The notes beneath the pieces were generated by a model. That model ran no database searches. It worked only from the letters and a program-made list of their open reading frames with translations, and was not told where the DNA came from. From a virus: a DNA stretch of 38,610 nt. The DNA is taken from positions 1 through 38,610 of the IMG/VR virus record IMGVR_UViG_3300008221_000012; one strand, written 5' to 3'. Both the position numbers and the translations under genes were made by a program. Of this stretch, positions 36,355-38,610 are shown one piece after another (within the stretch, counting starts at the first letter, position 1; each line of letters opens with the position of its first letter).

Positions 36355-36695
36355 TTTAGACTGCTCTACTTGGTGTCTAGCCGTTAATGAAAAAATGGTG
36401 TCACGGTGTCTCTATATAGTACAATCTACAATGGTGGTTTTACAAGTGTATAGAGTGGTATATAACTGGAGATTGTAAAGACTGTACAAGGTGGTGATAA
36501 TTGAGATTTTTAGACTGCTGATTGGAGACTATATAAAGTGAGATTCTGGAGACTATTCGACATGCCGACTTAGCGACTATTTGGAGACTTTACAACATGG
36601 TGAAATTGAGACTATTCGGAGACTCTACAAATGATAAATCGGGAGATATTAGACATAGATGACACAAGATATTAAACACAAGATATTAGGAGACT
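36355..36695 (+). repeat. One-orientation GACT / GGAGACT repeat array
   Basis: GACT occurs on the plus strand at 36359, 36480, 36513, 36527, 36551, 36567, 36575, 36586, 36610, 36621 and 36692; I saw no AGTC in 36361-36780. Five copies are GGAGACT (36524, 36548, 36583, 36618, 36689), with spacings 24, 35, 35 and 71. An 11-bp TTTAGACTGCT repeats at 36355-36365 and 36509-36519. GGTGTC occurs at 36372, 36397 and 36405. These look like protein-binding iterons or priming sites. Confidence 0.65.
36663..36688 (+). repeat. Tandem direct repeat CACAAGATATTA
   Basis: Two identical 12-bp copies (36663-36674 and 36677-36688) with a 14-bp period, followed directly by the last GGAGACT copy at 36689-36695. 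Fits a binding-site pair within the control region. Confidence 0.6.
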
Positions 36696-36828
36696 CTCTG
36701 GCATATATACTAGGCGACGTATTGGATGATGGTAAAGTGGATATAAAAAATAAAAATTTGTAGAAATAAAAGTGGGGATATATGTCGAAGCGAGAACCAC
36801 CTCCATTCATCCCCCCTCACTAAATTTT

Positions 36829-36860
36829 GGATTGAATCACCCCGATGGTGTTTTTAATCC
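36829..36860 (+). promoter_or_regulatory. Leader hairpin upstream of the SSB-like gene
   Basis: Bases 36829-36841 pair with 36847-36860 (GGATTGAATCACC with GGTGTTTTTAATCC), leaving a small internal mismatch and a CCGAT loop. It lies about 70 bases before the start codon. It could be a control element in the leader RNA. There is no T-run beyond it, so it does not look like a classical terminator. Confidence 0.35.
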
Positions 36861-36931
36861 TCAAAATCTACTTATAACGAATAGGTAGTAGAATAATATA
36901 ATAACTTATTAACTTTTAAACTTTAAGACTT

Positions 36932-37360
36932 ATGAAAAATGTAACATTAACAATCAAAGAAATTCAAATTAACGCTGACGGTACTGGTGTAATTGTAACA
37001 AACAAATCAGCAGACAATCCAAGTGCTACTGGTGTATTCAAACAATCTAGTGGACAACTAGCTAGACTAGCTACTAGATGTGGTGCACCAAATGCTTTCG
37101 TATTAAAGCTTTTAGTACAGACTGGTGGTAGTACTATGTCAATGGATGTAGAGAATGTGAAAGCTGGGGATACTTATATTAAGAAGGACGGCGAAGAAGG
37201 AGTATACGGAAAAGACTTTCCAAAGAATACTAATGAATCTATTGCATTGAGTACTAGAGCTACTAATCAATTGATTGATGTAGCAATGCGTCAAGCAATA
37301 GCTCAACCAAGTGCTCCTGTAGCATCTGCTGATAAAGGTGATGATGATATGCCTTTCTAA
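36932..37360 (+). CDS. SSB-like protein with acidic DDDMPF C-terminal tip
   Basis: 142 residues. The C-terminus ends ADKGDDDMPF, closely matching the acidic Phe-ending tip of bacterial single-stranded DNA-binding proteins (DDDIPF), preceded by a Pro/Ala/Ser-rich flexible linker (about 122-135). The N-terminal 110 residues are beta-rich (VTLTIKEIQINADGTGVIVT, FVLKLLVQTGGSTMSMDVEN), compatible with an OB-type domain but not an obvious match to cellular SSB. First gene of the plus-strand unit next to the putative origin, the place for an early replication protein. The tip in cellular SSBs recruits replication and repair partners. Start ATG follows an A/T-rich leader. SSB function is inferred. 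Confidence 0.65.
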   Translation: MKNVTLTIKEIQINADGTGVIVTNKSADNPSATGVFKQSSGQLARLATRCGAPNAFVLKLLVQTGGSTMSMDVENVKAGDTYIKKDGEEGVYGKDFPKNTNESIALSTRATNQLIDVAMRQAIAQPSAPVASADKGDDDMPF

Positions 37361-37402
37361 TATCATTTAAATAATAAACATTTACCCAATCATAGAGGGT
37401 TG

Positions 37403-37524
37403 AGGTGCAAATTAATAAAGTTAAACAATCAGTAGAATATAATGTGTACATAGGTAAAGAAATGTACAACAAGTTATATTCTACCAACTAACCAAGAGAG
37501 GCTGACGAACTTTATTAATCACCT
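37403..37524 (+). ncRNA. Structured RNA candidate, rod with large internal bubble
   Basis: Perfect complementarity brackets the segment: AGGTG (37403-37407) with CACCT (37520-37524), a 3-nt bulge, then ATTAATAAAGTT (37411-37422) with AACTTTATTAAT (37508-37519). Inside are GTAGAATATAA (37432-37442) with TTATATTCTAC (37474-37484) and TGTACAT (37445-37451) with ATGTACA (37462-37468), capped by a 10-nt loop. Between outer and inner stems lie unpaired strands of 9 nt (37423-37431) and 23 nt (37485-37507). No open reading frame uses this stretch well. I do not recognise the family; the rod-bubble-rod layout recalls 6S-type RNA but no sequence match is claimed. Confidence 0.6.
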
Positions 37525-37532
37525 GAGTAATT

Positions 37533-37549
37533 CAAGGATGAGAACCTTG
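37533..37549 (+). other. Small hairpin 3' of the structured RNA
   Basis: CAAGG (37533-37537) pairs with CCTTG (37545-37549) around a 7-nt ATGAGAA loop, between the structured RNA candidate and the long terminator-like hairpin. It may belong to the same RNA. Confidence 0.4.
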
Positions 37550-37558
37550 TAAGTGTTT

Positions 37559-37603
37559 ATAATAACTATGCTATAGGTAATACTATAGTGTAGTTATTGT
37601 TTT
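37559..37603 (+). terminator. Terminator-like hairpin before the 27-aa peptide gene
   Basis: AATAACTATGCTATAG (37561-37576) pairs with CTATAGTGTAGTTATT (37583-37598): 14 Watson-Crick and 2 G-T pairs, loop GTAATA, followed by TTTT at 37600-37603. It is AT-rich, so termination may be partial. It would end the SSB-structured RNA transcript or attenuate the genes beyond. Confidence 0.6.
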
Positions 37604-37624
37604 AATACCTAAATACTGCTTATT

Positions 37625-37708
37625 ATGAATGAATCTAAGATACATTTTATGCTTGGGATACTTGCAGGTGCTATGAGCACTGTAACTATACTTATAGCTT
37701 TTGTTTAA
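37625..37708 (+). CDS. 27-residue single-span membrane peptide
   Basis: ATG at 37625, TAA at 37706-37708. The peptide starts MNESKIHFML, continues with a Gly/Ala/Thr-containing hydrophobic run (GILAGAMSTVTILIAFV) and stops directly after it: a short polar N-terminus and one membrane span of about 19 residues. It lies 21 bases beyond the terminator-like hairpin and just before the next small gene. Such peptides occur as phage exclusion factors, holin modulators and type I toxins; nothing here picks one. Translation is plausible from the ATG and leader but unproven. Confidence 0.5.
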   Translation: MNESKIHFMLGILAGAMSTVTILIAFV

Positions 37709-37727
37709 CCAACTAATTTACCACATT

Positions 37728-37997
37728 ATGTCAAATAATAAAGAACCAAAGAAAATAAATAGAGTATTACCTAGGATTAGAGTAGTATATACTGATGGTA
37801 TTGTTGATGTCAATAATAGTGACGTTAATAATATTGAAAATAATAGTGATTTCATACCTGCTGTGTTCAACAGAGGTGATATCAAAGCAATACCTCATTT
37901 AGTTGAGGTTAGAGGATATATTCGTAAGGGTGTGTTCCACATTGAGAAATGGTACAATAACAAGTTTACCATAAATGAAATGATAGCTTGTAACTAA
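37728..37997 (+). CDS. Small unidentified protein (89 aa)
   Basis: I chose the ATG at 37728 (MSNNKEPKKINRVLPRIRVV) over an upstream TTG at 37701, because the ATG avoids overlap with the 27-aa gene and has an A/T-rich leader. 89 residues: a basic N-terminus, a polar Asn/Asp linker (NNSDVNNIENNSD, about 30-43), then a compact C-terminal part (FIPAVFNRGDIKAIPHLVEV, GYIRKGVFHIEKWYNN) resembling a small beta-barrel, possibly SH3-like. Not assigned. It overlaps the next gene by one base (TAATG). Confidence 0.6.
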   Translation: MSNNKEPKKINRVLPRIRVVYTDGIVDVNNSDVNNIENNSDFIPAVFNRGDIKAIPHLVEVRGYIRKGVFHIEKWYNNKFTINEMIACN

Positions 37998-38146
37998 TGA
38001 GAAAGAAGAAAGAAACTGAAGTATTAACAATGGGTAATCTCGTTGTTGATACTAATGGTATGTTAAGAGTTGACACACCTAAATTCGTAAAGACAGAAAT
38101 AACAGGGCTAACAGAGATGTATAGTCAAGTAATGCTAGTAGGTTAA
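37997..38146 (+). CDS. Very small unidentified protein (49 aa)
   Basis: The ATG at 37997 overlaps the last base of the preceding stop (TAATG), supporting coupled translation. 49 residues: MRKKKETEVLTMGNLVVDTN, then LRVDTPKFVKTEITGLTEMY, and MLVG at the end. A basic start and strand-like middle are all that can be seen. Function unknown. Confidence 0.5.
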   Translation: MRKKKETEVLTMGNLVVDTNGMLRVDTPKFVKTEITGLTEMYSQVMLVG

Positions 38147-38193
38147 CTAGTATTTACTGGTATACTGTGGCTTAGATTTCAACAAATAAAGAT

Positions 38194-38319
38194 ATGAGTA
38201 GTTATAAGATTAATGAGAATGGTGAATTAGTATTTATAACAAGTAGTAATGTAGTAGTTGGTTTTAGTGTACATTATAGTGGTGTAATACTTGCTTGTTA
38301 TGATTTTAAAAACAAATAA
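38194..38319 (+). CDS. Very small unidentified protein (41 aa)
   Basis: ATG at 38194 follows an AAATAAAGAT leader like that of the next gene. 41 residues forming a probable small beta sheet (YKINENGELVFITSSNVVVG, FSVHYSGVILACYDFKNK). Not recognised. Supported by leader style, orientation and tight spacing in the plus-strand unit. Confidence 0.45.
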   Translation: MSSYKINENGELVFITSSNVVVGFSVHYSGVILACYDFKNK

Positions 38320-38329
38320 ATAAAGAGAT

Positions 38330-38610
38330 ATGAATACAAGAGATATAATAGTAGAGAAACTAAATAGTTTAGTAGGTTCTACAGTGGAAATTGAAGAAAA
38401 GAACAGTGGGATGACTTTTAAAGGTGTTTTAGATGCTGTCCATCAATCTAAAAGTAATGATTTTAAACTTATATTGATTATAGATGATTTTGCACATATA
38501 ATACTTATAGCTTTGTTTGATATTACAGTACTGAAATCACCTGACTTAGATTTATGTGAAACTACATATCAAAAGATGGGTAAAGCAATTGAAGTTAGTA
38601 ATGCTGAATA
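38330..38610 (+). CDS. Unidentified small protein, truncated by the window; Sm-like pattern possible
   Basis: ATG at 38330 after a TAAATAAAGAGAT leader; the frame is open to the right edge (93 codons seen). The N-terminal part (VEKLNSLVGSTVEIEEKNSG, MTFKGVLDAVHQSKSNDFKL, ILIIDDFAHIILIALFDITV) alternates strands in an order loosely like Sm/Hfq-type folds (G-x-x-V-x-I, then F-x-G-x-L), but this is weak. Function unknown. Confidence 0.5.
   Translation, partial: MNTRDIIVEKLNSLVGSTVEIEEKNSGMTFKGVLDAVHQSKSNDFKLILIIDDFAHIILIALFDITVLKSPDLDLCETTYQKMGKAIEVSNAE

Larger units (their letters stand above)
35916..36931. other. Divergent intergenic control region, possible replication origin
   Basis: About 1 kb without a convincing gene between a minus-strand unit starting at 35915 and a plus-strand unit starting at 36932. 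Hand counts give more C than G in 35941-36360 (about 84 versus 46) and more G than C in 36361-36780 (about 99 versus 51), so strand bias reverses near 36370. The left half is rich in CACC and CTCC, the right half in GGTG and GGAG. It holds the GACT/GGAGACT array, a tandem repeat and a hairpin before the SSB-like gene. It must contain promoters for both directions, but I cannot point to clear Bacteroidota promoter boxes. Confidence 0.7.

Noticed and set aside
36355-36695. Repeat array considered as a CRISPR array.
   Set aside because: Repeats are only 4-12 bp, spacing varies, and no cas gene is present.
37502-37508. CTGACGA matches the hammerhead ribozyme core CUGANGA, beside a long stem.
   Set aside because: The strand that should carry GAAA after the paired stem reads TAAAC (missing the catalytic G), and no cleavage-site helix in the right order was found.
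37361-37624. Structured region considered as one or more tRNA genes.
   Set aside because: No cloverleaf with an acceptor stem, T-arm GTTC-type motif or anticodon arm could be drawn.
37701-37727. Extended TTG start giving nine extra residues to the 89-aa gene.
   Set aside because: It would overlap the 27-aa gene; the ATG at 37728 has the leader style of the neighbours.

Overview
This window looks like part of the genome of a crAss-like bacteriophage (order Crassvirales), a podovirus of Bacteroidota. The evidence is an AT-rich genome, A/T-rich leaders without clear Shine-Dalgarno sequences, and a long co-oriented morphogenesis block in the crAss-like order: amidase, large terminase, portal, scaffold-like protein, major capsid protein, neck and adhesion proteins, a very large P22 gp10/muzzle-type tail protein, then giant cargo-type proteins. 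All three stop codons (TAA, TAG, TGA) end genes here, so this stretch uses the standard bacterial code. I identified genes by reading translated motifs, with no database search.

Right to left on the minus strand (35915 to 1). 32475-35915 is a leading group: an HU/IHF-like protein, an unknown protein, a DEDDh exonuclease translationally coupled to a RecB/Cas4-like PD-(D/E)XK nuclease, and a Tad2-type (DUF2829) anti-Thoeris protein. 24536-32471 holds the amidase endolysin, terminase, portal, low-complexity scaffold-like protein and capsid protein, closed by a terminator. 12355-24467 holds connector, neck and ring candidates, fibre and tail-collar proteins, two holin-like membrane proteins, a LamG-type lectin and a patatin-like phospholipase. 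8672-12352 is the muzzle-type protein. 1-8665 encodes three large proteins thought to be ejected cargo; the last runs off the window and is separated from its neighbour by a second terminator.

The 1-kb gap at 35916-36931 lies between divergent transcription units. Its G/C strand bias reverses near 36370, and its right half carries a one-orientation array of GACT/GGAGACT repeats. It is the best candidate here for a replication origin or master control region.

The plus-strand unit from 36932 starts with an SSB-like protein ending in an acidic DDDMPF tip. It is followed by a well-formed structured RNA candidate (37403-37524), a terminator-like hairpin, a 27-residue single-membrane-span peptide and several very small unidentified genes. 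The structured RNA with its adjacent membrane peptide is the most novel-looking part of the window. The Tad2 fusion, the virion-region phospholipase and the repeat-rich divergent region are the next most interesting.
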